A stretch of 56,631 bases of DNA, from positions 1-56,631 of the forward strand of contig JAJZPQ010000021.1 of assembly GCA_021811085.1 (NCBI GenBank), in the 5' to 3' direction. The notes under the pieces were generated by a model. The model did not search any database and was not told the DNA's origin. It worked only from the letters and a program-made list of their open reading frames with translations. Positions 46,503 through 54,641 of this stretch are shown piece by piece (within the stretch, counting starts at the first letter, position 1; each line of letters begins with the position of its first letter). The position numbers and the translations under genes were made by a program. Source of the stretch: Pseudomonadota bacterium. Its GTDB lineage: Bacteria > Pseudomonadota > Gammaproteobacteria > Burkholderiales > SG8-39.

Positions 46503-47567
46503 ATGATAAGCGCATCTGACATTCTTCAAGGCAAAATCCTGATCGTCGACGATATGGAAGCCAATGTCCTGCTGCTCGAACGGATGCTGCGCGGCGCCGG
46601 CTATGCGTCCATCGAATCGACGGCAAATCCCGTACAAGTCTGTGCGCTTCACCGCAACAACCGCTACGACCTGATCCTGCTCGATCTGCAAATGCCCGGC
46701 ATGGACGGATTTCAAGTGATGGAGGGGCTCAAGGAAATCGAAACCGACGGCTATCTTCCTGTGCTCGTGATTACCGCCCAGCCGGATCACAAGCTGCGCG
46801 CGTTCCGAGCCGGGGCGAAGGATTTCATCAGCAAGCCGTTCGATCTGACCGAGGTGCTGGCGCGCGTTCACAACATGCTGGAAGTGCGCCTGTTGCACAA
46901 GGAACTGCACCATTACAACGACGTGCTGGAACAACGCGTGCGCGAAAGGACCGCCGATCTTCAGGAAAATTATCTGGAAACCATTTTCACCATGACGCGC
47001 GCGGCCGAACACAAGGATGAAGACACCGGCGCGCACGTGCAACGCATCAGCTATTACAGCCGCGCGCTGGCCCGGATGCTCGGCCTGGATGAAGCGTTCG
47101 TCGACCAGATCTTTTTCGCGAGCCCGATGCACGACATCGGCAAGATAGGCATCCCCGACCATGTCCTGCTGAAGCCGGGCGGCTTGACGCCGGATGAGTG
47201 GGAGGTCATGAAGGGGCACGCCTCGATGGGCGCGGAGATCCTCGGCAACAGCAAGTCCCCCTATCTCAGGATGGGCGCCGAGATCGCGCTCAATCATCAC
47301 GAGCGCTGGGACGGCGGGGGTTATCCGAATGGCAAACGCGGAGACGCGATTCCACTGCCGGCGCGCATCATGAATATCTGCGACATCTACGACGCCCTTC
47401 GCAGCAAGCGGCCCTACAAGCCCGCATTCGACCATCCGAAGACCGTGGACATCATTATGCGCGGCGATGGCCGCACCCTGCCGGAGCATTTCGACCCGGT
47501 GATTCTCGCGGCTTTCCAGAAACACCACCAATCGTTCTGCGATATTTTCGACACATACACGGCATAG
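46503..47567 (+). CDS. Response regulator with HD-GYP c-di-GMP phosphodiesterase domain
   Basis: The 354-residue protein has an N-terminal REC domain (Asp16-Asp17, Asp61 in LILLDLQMPGMDGF, Thr91, Lys111), a helical linker and an HD-GYP domain (about 155-345). The catalytic features are EHKDEDTGAHVQRISYY, the HD pair His210-Asp211 in MHDIGKIGIPDH, KGHASMGAEIL, and HHERWDGGGYPNG with an intact GYP at 273-275. HD-GYP domains degrade c-di-GMP, so phosphorylation could control c-di-GMP level. It starts 15 bp after the REC-only gene. Its receiver is closely similar to that of the later REC-cyclase. Confidence 0.96.
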   Translation: MISASDILQGKILIVDDMEANVLLLERMLRGAGYASIESTANPVQVCALHRNNRYDLILLDLQMPGMDGFQVMEGLKEIETDGYLPVLVITAQPDHKLRAFRAGAKDFISKPFDLTEVLARVHNMLEVRLLHKELHHYNDVLEQRVRERTADLQENYLETIFTMTRAAEHKDEDTGAHVQRISYYSRALARMLGLDEAFVDQIFFASPMHDIGKIGIPDHVLLKPGGLTPDEWEVMKGHASMGAEILGNSKSPYLRMGAEIALNHHERWDGGGYPNGKRGDAIPLPARIMNICDIYDALRSKRPYKPAFDHPKTVDIIMRGDGRTLPEHFDPVILAAFQKHHQSFCDIFDTYTA

Positions 47568-47599
47568 ACTTTGATGGTTCGTTCTTGTTTCAAGCGGGT

Positions 47600-47674
47600 A
47601 CACTCCATGAGTTCATGCAGGCGCCGGGTGTGGCGCTGGAATTTGGGGGAAGCACATCTGCCGAGAGCAAATAG
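47600..47674 (+). pseudogene. Remnant of a second REC gene (3' end only)
   Basis: The sequence before the next gene encodes HEFMQAPGVALEFGGSTSAESK then a stop, matching the last ~22 codons of the REC-only gene (DEFMQTLDAALEFAASQSARSK, stop). The similarity runs on through the 15-bp spacer into the next start codon. The bulk of the gene is missing. This shows that the REC plus output-regulator pair was duplicated in tandem and that one REC copy was then deleted. Confidence 0.8.
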
Positions 47675-47689
47675 GGCGCTGCGATTCTC

Positions 47690-48811
47690 ATGATCAGTTC
47701 ATCTGACATTCTTCACGGCAAGATCCTTATCGTCGACGATCTGGAAGCCAATGTCCTGCTGCTCGAACGAATGCTGCTCGGTGCCGGCTATGTGTCCATC
47801 GAGACTACGACCGATCCGCTTGAGGTCTGCGAGCTTCATCGCAAGAACCGCTACGACCTGATCCTGCTCGACCTGCAAATGCCCGGAATGGACGGATTTC
47901 AGGTGATGCAAGGCCTGAAGGAAATAGAAACCGGCGGCTACCTTCCGGTCCTCGTGATCACCGCCCAACCGGATCACAAGCTGCGCGCCCTCAAAGCCGG
48001 GGCCAAGGATTTCGTCAGCAAACCGTTCGATCTCGCGGAAGTATTGATCCGGGTGTACAACATGCTCGAAGTCCGCCTGCTGCATCTGGAAACGAAAAAA
48101 CTCTACGATCGGGTCGTAGCAGAGCAGAAGCTGTCGGAGCGGCTGCTGCTCAACGTGCTGCCGCAGTCCATCGCCGAGCGCCTGAAGGGGCGTCCCGAAG
48201 TCACGGCCGAAGGTTTTTCCGAAGTCATTGCCGACAGCTTCGCCGAGGCCACGGTGCTGTTTGCAGACATCGTCCAATTCACCAAGTTTTCAGAGAGCGT
48301 CAGCGCCGAAGTCGTGGTGGACGTACTCAACGATATCTTCACCCGCTTTGACAGAATCGCCGACGAATATGGCCTGGAGAAGATCAAGACCATCGGCGAT
48401 GCCTACATGGTAGCCGCCGGACTTCCCGTACCCGTGTCCGATCATGCCGACCGGGTGGCGAACATGGCCTTGGACATGATGGAGGCGATCGACCGCTACA
48501 ACGCGCATAGCGGCCACACGCTGAGAGTGCGCATCGGCATCGACACCGGCGCGGTCGTGGCCGGCGTCATCGGCAAGCGCAAATTTCTCTACGACTTGTG
48601 GGGAGACGTCGTCAATACGGCCAGCCGCATGGAATCCCACGGCGTGCCCGGACGCATCCAGGTCACAGACGCGGCGCGGCAGCGCCTGAGCGAACGGTTC
48701 CTGTTTGAAGAGCGCGGCACCATCGACGTCAAGGGCAAAGGCGAGATGCGCACCTGGTTCCTCAATGGCAGGAACCGCAGCGCGGAATCGGGTACCGCGC
48801 CCTTGAATTGA
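47690..48811 (+). CDS. Response regulator with class III adenylate cyclase domain
   Basis: The 373-residue protein has a REC domain (Asp16-Asp17, Asp61, Thr91, Lys111) almost matching that of the HD-GYP gene, a coiled-coil linker (LETKKLYDRVVAEQKLSERL) and a class III cyclase domain (about 180-360). Metal ligands Asp193 (VLFADIVQF) and Asp237 (TIGDAYM), the adenine-selecting pair Lys233 and Asp302 (KTIGD; YDLWGD), and transition-state Asn309 and Arg313 (VVNTASR) are all visible. The Lys/Asp pair predicts ATP, giving cAMP, rather than GTP. A Crp-like gene lies 10 kb away in the same window. Confidence 0.95.
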   Translation: MISSSDILHGKILIVDDLEANVLLLERMLLGAGYVSIETTTDPLEVCELHRKNRYDLILLDLQMPGMDGFQVMQGLKEIETGGYLPVLVITAQPDHKLRALKAGAKDFVSKPFDLAEVLIRVYNMLEVRLLHLETKKLYDRVVAEQKLSERLLLNVLPQSIAERLKGRPEVTAEGFSEVIADSFAEATVLFADIVQFTKFSESVSAEVVVDVLNDIFTRFDRIADEYGLEKIKTIGDAYMVAAGLPVPVSDHADRVANMALDMMEAIDRYNAHSGHTLRVRIGIDTGAVVAGVIGKRKFLYDLWGDVVNTASRMESHGVPGRIQVTDAARQRLSERFLFEERGTIDVKGKGEMRTWFLNGRNRSAESGTAPLN

Positions 48812-48855
48812 CAAGGGTTCATGCGGTCACTGTGAGATCGCCGATTCGAGCGTTA

Positions 48856-48871
48856 GGTACGCTGCCGCACA
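48856..48871. promoter_or_regulatory. Inverted repeat, motif copy 5 (before kaiC)
   Basis: GGTACG-CTGC-CGCACA lies 146 bp before the kaiC-like start in the 205-bp gap after the cyclase gene. Its right arm CGCACATACAA continues as in copy 1 (CGTACATACAA). No clear -35/-10 pair was seen in the rest of the gap. Confidence 0.5.
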
Positions 48872-49016
48872 TACAATCGCGCTAAGACAGCGGACACTGC
48901 CAGAAGCAGGCGAACCATAGCCAGTTCCCTGACCAAGGCAGTCTTTCTCGCTCCTCCCGCGAATGATGCCGCGTGATCGGCCTCCAAGACCGTTCCATGT
49001 TTCGCCAGGAGGTAAC

Positions 49017-50762
49017 ATGCAATCGTTCCGATCTCCACACGTGAATTCGCCAGGCAAAGCCCCGACCGGCATCACCGGCTTCGACGACATCACCGGCGGC
49101 GGTTTGCCGCGCGGCCGCACGACGCTGCTGGTGGGCGGACCGGGCTCGGGCAAGACCGTGCTCGCGCTGCAGTTCCTGGCGCATGGCGCGCGCGCGTGCA
49201 AGGAACCGGGCATCTTCGTCGCTTTCGAGGAAACATCGAAGCGCATCGTCGCCAATGCCGAGAGCTTCGGCTGGAAACTGCCGGAGTTGCGGCGGAAAAA
49301 ACTGTTTTTCATGGACGCCCAGCCAGCGCCGGACCTGGTCCAGTCCGGGGATTTCGATCTCAGCGGGATGCTGGCGGCGCTGGGGGTCAAGGCCCGGGAA
49401 ATAGGGGCGCGGCGCATCGTGTTCGATGCCCTGGATGTCGTATTGGCGCTGTTGCCCGACCTGGCGGCGGAAAGGCGCGAGATCTACCGGCTGCATGAAT
49501 GGCTCTTGGCGCGAGAACTGACCGGCATCATCACTCTGAAGTCCGGGGCCGATGAGACCAGTTCGATCAGCCAGCAGCCGTTCGGCTTCATGCAATTCAT
49601 GGTGGACTGCGCGGTGATTTTGAACCACAGCGTGGTGCTGGGCGTGTCGCAACGCAGTCTGCGCGTGCAGAAGTATCGCGGCTCCAGCTTCGATGAAAAT
49701 GAATCGCCGTTCCTGATCGGCGAGAGCGGATTCGAGGTCGCCGTCGCGCGCACGCCGGGCCGCGTGGATGCGAAGGTGAGCAACGAACGCGTTTCCAGCG
49801 GCGTGGAGCGGCTCGATACCATGCTCGGCGGCGGCTATTACCGCGGCGCCAGCGTGCTCATTACCGGCTTCTCGGGCACGGCCAAGACGACCCTGAGCGG
49901 CGCCTTCGCCGAGGCGGCCTGCCGGCGCGGCGAGCGCACCCTGTTCGTCAGCTTCGATTCGGATGGCGCCGAGGTGATCCGCAACCTGGCCTCGGTAGGC
50001 ATCCGGCTGGATCGTTACGTGAAAAACGGCTGTCTGCGCATGATCTCGGCTCGCACCATCGCCGGCAGCGCGGAGACCTTCCTGGTGCGCATCAAGACGC
50101 TGGCGCGCGAGCATGGCGCCCGATGCGTGGCGATCGATCCGGTGTCCGCATGGTCCAAATCCGGTAATGAGTTGACCGCGCGCAGCGTGGCGGAACGATT
50201 GATCGACTGGTCCAAGGCCAACGACACCACCCTGGTCTGTACCAGCCTGCTGGACGAAATGTCCAGCCAGTCGGAGGGCGGCTCGTCGCTGCAGATCTCG
50301 AAGATCGCGGACACCTGGATCCACCTCAACTACCTGGTGCAGGCGGGGGAGCGCAACCGGGGCTTGTCCATCGTCAAGTCGCGCGGCACGGCGCATTCGA
50401 ACCAGGTGCGCGAGCTGATCCTGAGCGATGCGGGAGTGACGCTGGCTGACGCCTACACCGCGGGCGGCGAGGTGTTGATGGGCGCGCTGCGCTGGGAAAA
50501 GGAACGCGCCGACCGTGTCGCAACCGAGGTCAGCGAAGTGGCCGGAAAGCTCAAGCGCGTCAGGCTCGATGCCGAGGAGGCCGAGCTCGAGGTGCGCTTG
50601 AAGTCGCTGCAAACGGAGCTCGTGGCTAAGCAGGTGGAGAAGGCCTTGTTGGTCCGTACCACGCAGAGCGACGCGGGCGAGTTGTCGCGAGGCCGCACCC
50701 GGATGGAGGAGTTGCGCGGGGCCGATGCGGCGATCCCCGGGGCGGACGTGAAATCGCCATGA
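49017..50762 (+). CDS. kaiC: KaiC-like double ATPase with degenerate second domain
   Basis: The 581-residue protein has two KaiC ATPase domains and a C-terminal coiled coil (about 493-545). CI is intact: Walker A VGGPGSGKT (Lys46), the catalytic Glu pair in VAFEET (71-72) and Walker B RIVFDALD. In CII the P-loop GFSGTAKTT keeps Lys290, but the Glu pair is replaced by Asp-Ser (SFDSDG, 314-315). At the phosphosite region ISKIADTW the Ser (428) is kept while the neighbouring Thr is Lys429. Autophosphorylation is therefore probably lost or changed. A strong AGGAGG site precedes the ATG. It overlaps kaiB by 4 bp; no kaiA is present. Confidence 0.93.
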   Translation: MQSFRSPHVNSPGKAPTGITGFDDITGGGLPRGRTTLLVGGPGSGKTVLALQFLAHGARACKEPGIFVAFEETSKRIVANAESFGWKLPELRRKKLFFMDAQPAPDLVQSGDFDLSGMLAALGVKAREIGARRIVFDALDVVLALLPDLAAERREIYRLHEWLLARELTGIITLKSGADETSSISQQPFGFMQFMVDCAVILNHSVVLGVSQRSLRVQKYRGSSFDENESPFLIGESGFEVAVARTPGRVDAKVSNERVSSGVERLDTMLGGGYYRGASVLITGFSGTAKTTLSGAFAEAACRRGERTLFVSFDSDGAEVIRNLASVGIRLDRYVKNGCLRMISARTIAGSAETFLVRIKTLAREHGARCVAIDPVSAWSKSGNELTARSVAERLIDWSKANDTTLVCTSLLDEMSSQSEGGSSLQISKIADTWIHLNYLVQAGERNRGLSIVKSRGTAHSNQVRELILSDAGVTLADAYTAGGEVLMGALRWEKERADRVATEVSEVAGKLKRVRLDAEEAELEVRLKSLQTELVAKQVEKALLVRTTQSDAGELSRGRTRMEELRGADAAIPGADVKSP

Positions 50763-51049
50763 GCCGACGCGCCCTGTTCAAGTTCCGGCTTTATGTCGCG
50801 GGCGACGCGCTAAACTCGGCGCAGGCGCTTGCCAATCTCACCGCACTTTGCCGGACCCACCTGCAGGATCGGCACGAAATCGAAGTGGTGGATGTGTTTC
50901 GGGAACCGCAGCGTGCGCTGGAAAACGGCATTTTCATGACGCCGACTCTGGACAAGCTCGCGCCGTCCCCGGTCCGAAGAATCGTCGGCACACTGAGCCA
51001 GACGCAGCCCGTGTTGCAGGCTTTGGGCCTGGAAAGCTTCGCTCCATGA
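50759..51049 (+). CDS. kaiB: KaiB-like protein
   Basis: The 96-residue protein matches KaiB along its length: FKFRLYVAGDALNSAQALAN (beta-1 and the start of helix 1), EIEVVDVFREPQRALENGIF, MTPTLDKLAPSPVRRIVGTL and a C-terminal VLQALGLE. KaiB is the fold-switching partner that docks on the KaiC ring in the clock cycle. In KaiA-less proteobacteria KaiBC pairs act in stress tolerance or hourglass timing. Both its ends form ATGA overlaps (with kaiC and the PAS-EAL gene), so the three are tightly coupled. Confidence 0.94.
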   Translation: MSRRALFKFRLYVAGDALNSAQALANLTALCRTHLQDRHEIEVVDVFREPQRALENGIFMTPTLDKLAPSPVRRIVGTLSQTQPVLQALGLESFAP

Positions 51050-54000
51050 ACCCGGAAAAACCACGCCCTCCGGGGGACGCGGACGAGGAAATTTCCGCGT
51101 TGATCGAAGCGCTGGTCGAGACCGATCAACGCCTGGAGGATCTGACCGCGGGCAAGGTGGATGCGGTGGCGGACCGCCGCGGCCGGACGCTATTGTTGCG
51201 GCGCGCCCAGGACCAGTTGCGTCACAGCGAGGCCGCCAAGCAAACCGCCATCCTCAACGCGCTGCCCGCGCATATCGCTTTGCTCGATGCCCAAGGGCGC
51301 ATCATCTCGGTGAACGAGGCGTGGCGGCGATTTGCCGGCGCGACTGCAATCCAGCGACCCGGGTATGGGATCGGTATCAATTACATCGAGATTTGCGACG
51401 GCGCATGCGGAGATGATGCCACTGAGGCACACCAAGCGGCCGCAGGCATTCGTTCGGTTCTGGATGGTTCGGCAACGAGCTTTTCGATGGAATATCCCTG
51501 CCATTCGCCGGCGGAACAGCGCTGGTTCCTGTTGACTGTGACTCCGCTGGCTGATGACCGTTTAGCTGGCGCCATTGTCATGCACTTGGACATCACGCAG
51601 CGCAAGCGTGGCGAGGAAGCCCTGCGCGAGAGCGAGACGCGCTTTCGCATCCTGACCGCGATGTCTTCCGACTTCTACTGGGAGAGCGACGCCGAGCACC
51701 GGCTCACGGCGCGCGACTCGGCGAACAGGAAAGTCAGCTCGGTTTCGGTATTCCAGCGCGGCGCGCAGATCGGCGAGCGCCGCTGGGAGATTCCGCATCT
51801 TTCGCCCGACGAAGCTGGCTGGCAGGCGCATCGGGCCGTGCTCGACGCGCATCTTCCGTTCCGCGATTTCGAGCTCTCGCGGCTCGGAACCGACGGCGCA
51901 GAACGGCATATTTCGATCAGCGGCGATCCGGTGTTCGATGCCTCAGGCGTATTCCAGGGCTACCGCGGGGTCGGCACGGACGTCACCGAGCGCAAACAGG
52001 CCGCGCAGCAATTGCGCGAAAGCGAGCGGCGCTTCAGCGACATGCTGCGAAATGCGGAGCTGGCTACAGTGATGCTTGACCGCGAAGGGCGGATTACGTA
52101 TTGCAACGAGTACCTGCTCCGCCTGACCGGCTGGCGTCTCGAGGAAGTTATCGGACGGAACTGGGTCGACGTTTTCACACCACCCGAAATTGCCGATGCG
52201 AGGAAAGATGCTTTCGCGGCGATGCTTGCCAACCTGCCCGACGCACGGCATCGCGAGAACAAGATCCTCACGCGTTCGGGCGAGCGTCGGCTCATTCGCT
52301 GGAACAATTCGTTGCTGCGCTCGGGCGCCGGCGAGGTGATCGGAACGGCGAGCATCGGCGAAGACATAACTGAGCGAAAACGCACGGAACAAGCACTGGC
52401 GCGCCTGGTGGCGATCATCGAGGCGACCCCCGATTTGGTAGGCATGTGTGACCTGAAGGGCGATTTGCTCTACCTCAATCGGGCGGGACTGCGGATGCTT
52501 GGGCTTGAGCCGGGGCTGGATCTGTCTACGGTACGCTATCTTGAAACCCTTTCGGATTGGGCGGCGAAGCTGGTGGCGGAGACGGGGATTCCCCACGCCA
52601 TCGAGCATGGAACCTGGAGCGGGGAAACGGCACTTCTCCGGCCTGACGGGCGCGAAATTCCCATTTCTCAGGTGCTCATTGCACACAAGGGGTCCGACGG
52701 ATCGGTCGAGTACCTGTCCACCATTGCGCGCGACATCACGCTGCAAAAGGAGCACGAAAGACGTATCACGCGACTCAACCGCGTATACGCAATGCTGAGC
52801 GGCATCAACACGCTCATCGTGCGCACCCGGGATCGGCAGGAACTGTTCGAGGAGGCGTGCCGAATCACGGTGGAACAGGGCGAGTTCCGGCTGGCCTGGA
52901 TCGGACTGCTCGACGCCAATGGGATGGACATCACGCCCGTGGCCAGGGCGGGCGTCGACGAAGGCTACCTTGGCAATATCCAGCTGACGGCCAGAGAGGA
53001 CGCGCCCGACCGCTGCGAGGTGTTGGCGCGCGCGTTGCGGGAAAAGACGGCCGTGGTCTGCAACGATATCGATACCGATCCGCAGATAGCGCGCTGGCGC
53101 GAGGAGGCGCTGCGGCGCGGTTATCGGTCGGTGGTCGTGTTCCCGCTGCAATTCGCCGATAAGGTGTTGGGCGTCGTCGCGCTCTACGCATCGGAGAAGG
53201 ATTTCTTCGATACGGAGGAGATGAAGGTGCTCACCGAGCTCGCCCGCAACATTTCGTTCGCGATCGATCACATCGACAAGCAGGCGCGGCTCGATTACCT
53301 CGCCTACTACGACGAGCTCACCGGCCTCGCGAACCGCAGCCTGTTTCTCGATCGGGTGGCGCAGTACATGCGCAGCGCCGCCGGCGGCGGGCATGAACTG
53401 GCCGTGTTCCTGATCGATCTGGAGCGGTTCAAGAACATCAACGACAGCCTCGGCCAGCCGGCCGGCGATGCGCTGCTGCGCCAGGTAGCAGAGTGGCTGA
53501 CGCGCAACGCGGGGGACGCCAATCTGCTCGCGCGGACGGGGGCGGACCATTTTGCCCTGGTGCTGCCGCAAGTAAGGCAGGCCGGCGACGTCACGCGGCT
53601 GCTCGAGAAAACGACGGCCGCGTTTCTGGACCATCCGTTCCGCCTGAACGACGCCGTGTTCCGGATCTCTGCCAAGGTCGGCGTGGCGGTGTTCCCTGAC
53701 GACGGCGCCGATGCCGAGACGCTATTTAGGAACGCCGAGGCGGCACTCAAGAAGGCCAAGGCGAGCGGCGCACGCTACCTGTTTTACACGCAGAGCATGA
53801 CCGCATCGGTGGCCGCCAAGCTCACCCTGGAAAATCAGCTTCGCCAGGCGCTGGACAACGAGGAATTCGTGCTGCATTACCAACCCAAGGTGAACCTCGC
53901 GAGCGGCAAGCTCACCGGCGCCGAGGCGCTGATCCGCTGGAACGATCCGCGCACAGGCCTGGTGCCGCCGGGCCGCTTCATCCCCATACTGGAAGAAACC

Positions 54001-54594
54001 GGAATGATTTACGACGTCGGCCGCTGGGCGCTGAAGAAAGCCATCGCAGACTACCTGCGCTGGTGCGCTGCGGGCCTGCCTGCGGTGCGCATTGCGGTAA
54101 ACGTGTCGCCGCTGCAACTGCGCAATCGCGGCTTCATCGATGAGATCAGGCAGGCCATCGGCACCGACGCGCAGGCGACCGCCGGGCTGGAACTGGAGAT
54201 CACCGAAAGCCTGATCATGGAGGACGTCAAACACAGTATTGCCAGCCTGCGGGCGATCCGTGACCTGGGCGTGAGCATCGCCATCGACGATTTCGGCACC
54301 GGCTTCTCCTCGCTCAGCTACCTCGCCAAGCTACCGGTGGACACGCTCAAGATCGACCGCTCGTTCGTGATCGAGATGACGGTCGCTCAAGAGGGATTGG
54401 CACTGGTGTCCACCATCATCAGTCTGGCGCATTCGCTGAAACTCAAGGTGGTAGCGGAGGGCGTTGAAACCGAGGAACAATCGCGCCTGCTGCGGCTGCT
54501 CGCCTGCGACGAAATGCAGGGCTTTTTATTCAGCAAACCGGTGCCGAGCGAGATCTTCGAAGCAAAATTCCTGGCCCCGCCTGCGACCGGGTGA
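51046..54594 (+). CDS. PAS-GAF-GGDEF-EAL protein, GGDEF degenerate, EAL intact
   Basis: The 1182-residue cytoplasmic protein starts with an acidic coiled segment (residues 13-62) like those of Kai-associated kinases, then four PAS domains (about 65-185, 197-316, 328-445, 452-566), a GAF domain (about 585-742), GGDEF (about 750-915) and EAL (about 925-1175). The GGDEF motif reads GADHF (832-836), so cyclase activity is unlikely; such domains may bind GTP. EAL catalytic residues are present: Glu960 (AEALIRW), Asn1019, Glu1051, Asp1081-Asp1082 (IAIDDFGTGFSS), Lys1102 and Glu1138, predicting c-di-GMP phosphodiesterase. The ATG overlaps the kaiB stop. Confidence 0.95.
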   Translation: MNPEKPRPPGDADEEISALIEALVETDQRLEDLTAGKVDAVADRRGRTLLLRRAQDQLRHSEAAKQTAILNALPAHIALLDAQGRIISVNEAWRRFAGATAIQRPGYGIGINYIEICDGACGDDATEAHQAAAGIRSVLDGSATSFSMEYPCHSPAEQRWFLLTVTPLADDRLAGAIVMHLDITQRKRGEEALRESETRFRILTAMSSDFYWESDAEHRLTARDSANRKVSSVSVFQRGAQIGERRWEIPHLSPDEAGWQAHRAVLDAHLPFRDFELSRLGTDGAERHISISGDPVFDASGVFQGYRGVGTDVTERKQAAQQLRESERRFSDMLRNAELATVMLDREGRITYCNEYLLRLTGWRLEEVIGRNWVDVFTPPEIADARKDAFAAMLANLPDARHRENKILTRSGERRLIRWNNSLLRSGAGEVIGTASIGEDITERKRTEQALARLVAIIEATPDLVGMCDLKGDLLYLNRAGLRMLGLEPGLDLSTVRYLETLSDWAAKLVAETGIPHAIEHGTWSGETALLRPDGREIPISQVLIAHKGSDGSVEYLSTIARDITLQKEHERRITRLNRVYAMLSGINTLIVRTRDRQELFEEACRITVEQGEFRLAWIGLLDANGMDITPVARAGVDEGYLGNIQLTAREDAPDRCEVLARALREKTAVVCNDIDTDPQIARWREEALRRGYRSVVVFPLQFADKVLGVVALYASEKDFFDTEEMKVLTELARNISFAIDHIDKQARLDYLAYYDELTGLANRSLFLDRVAQYMRSAAGGGHELAVFLIDLERFKNINDSLGQPAGDALLRQVAEWLTRNAGDANLLARTGADHFALVLPQVRQAGDVTRLLEKTTAAFLDHPFRLNDAVFRISAKVGVAVFPDDGADAETLFRNAEAALKKAKASGARYLFYTQSMTASVAAKLTLENQLRQALDNEEFVLHYQPKVNLASGKLTGAEALIRWNDPRTGLVPPGRFIPILEETGMIYDVGRWALKKAIADYLRWCAAGLPAVRIAVNVSPLQLRNRGFIDEIRQAIGTDAQATAGLELEITESLIMEDVKHSIASLRAIRDLGVSIAIDDFGTGFSSLSYLAKLPVDTLKIDRSFVIEMTVAQEGLALVSTIISLAHSLKLKVVAEGVETEEQSRLLRLLACDEMQGFLFSKPVPSEIFEAKFLAPPATG

Positions 54595-54641
54595 CGAATG
54601 ACGACCGCTTACGAGAATAAGTCGCCACCCCAGTCACCGAG

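Noticed and set aside
51046-54594. Calling the GGDEF domain of the PAS-EAL protein an active cyclase
   Set aside because: The signature reads GADHF, losing the second Gly and the Glu needed for metal binding and catalysis.
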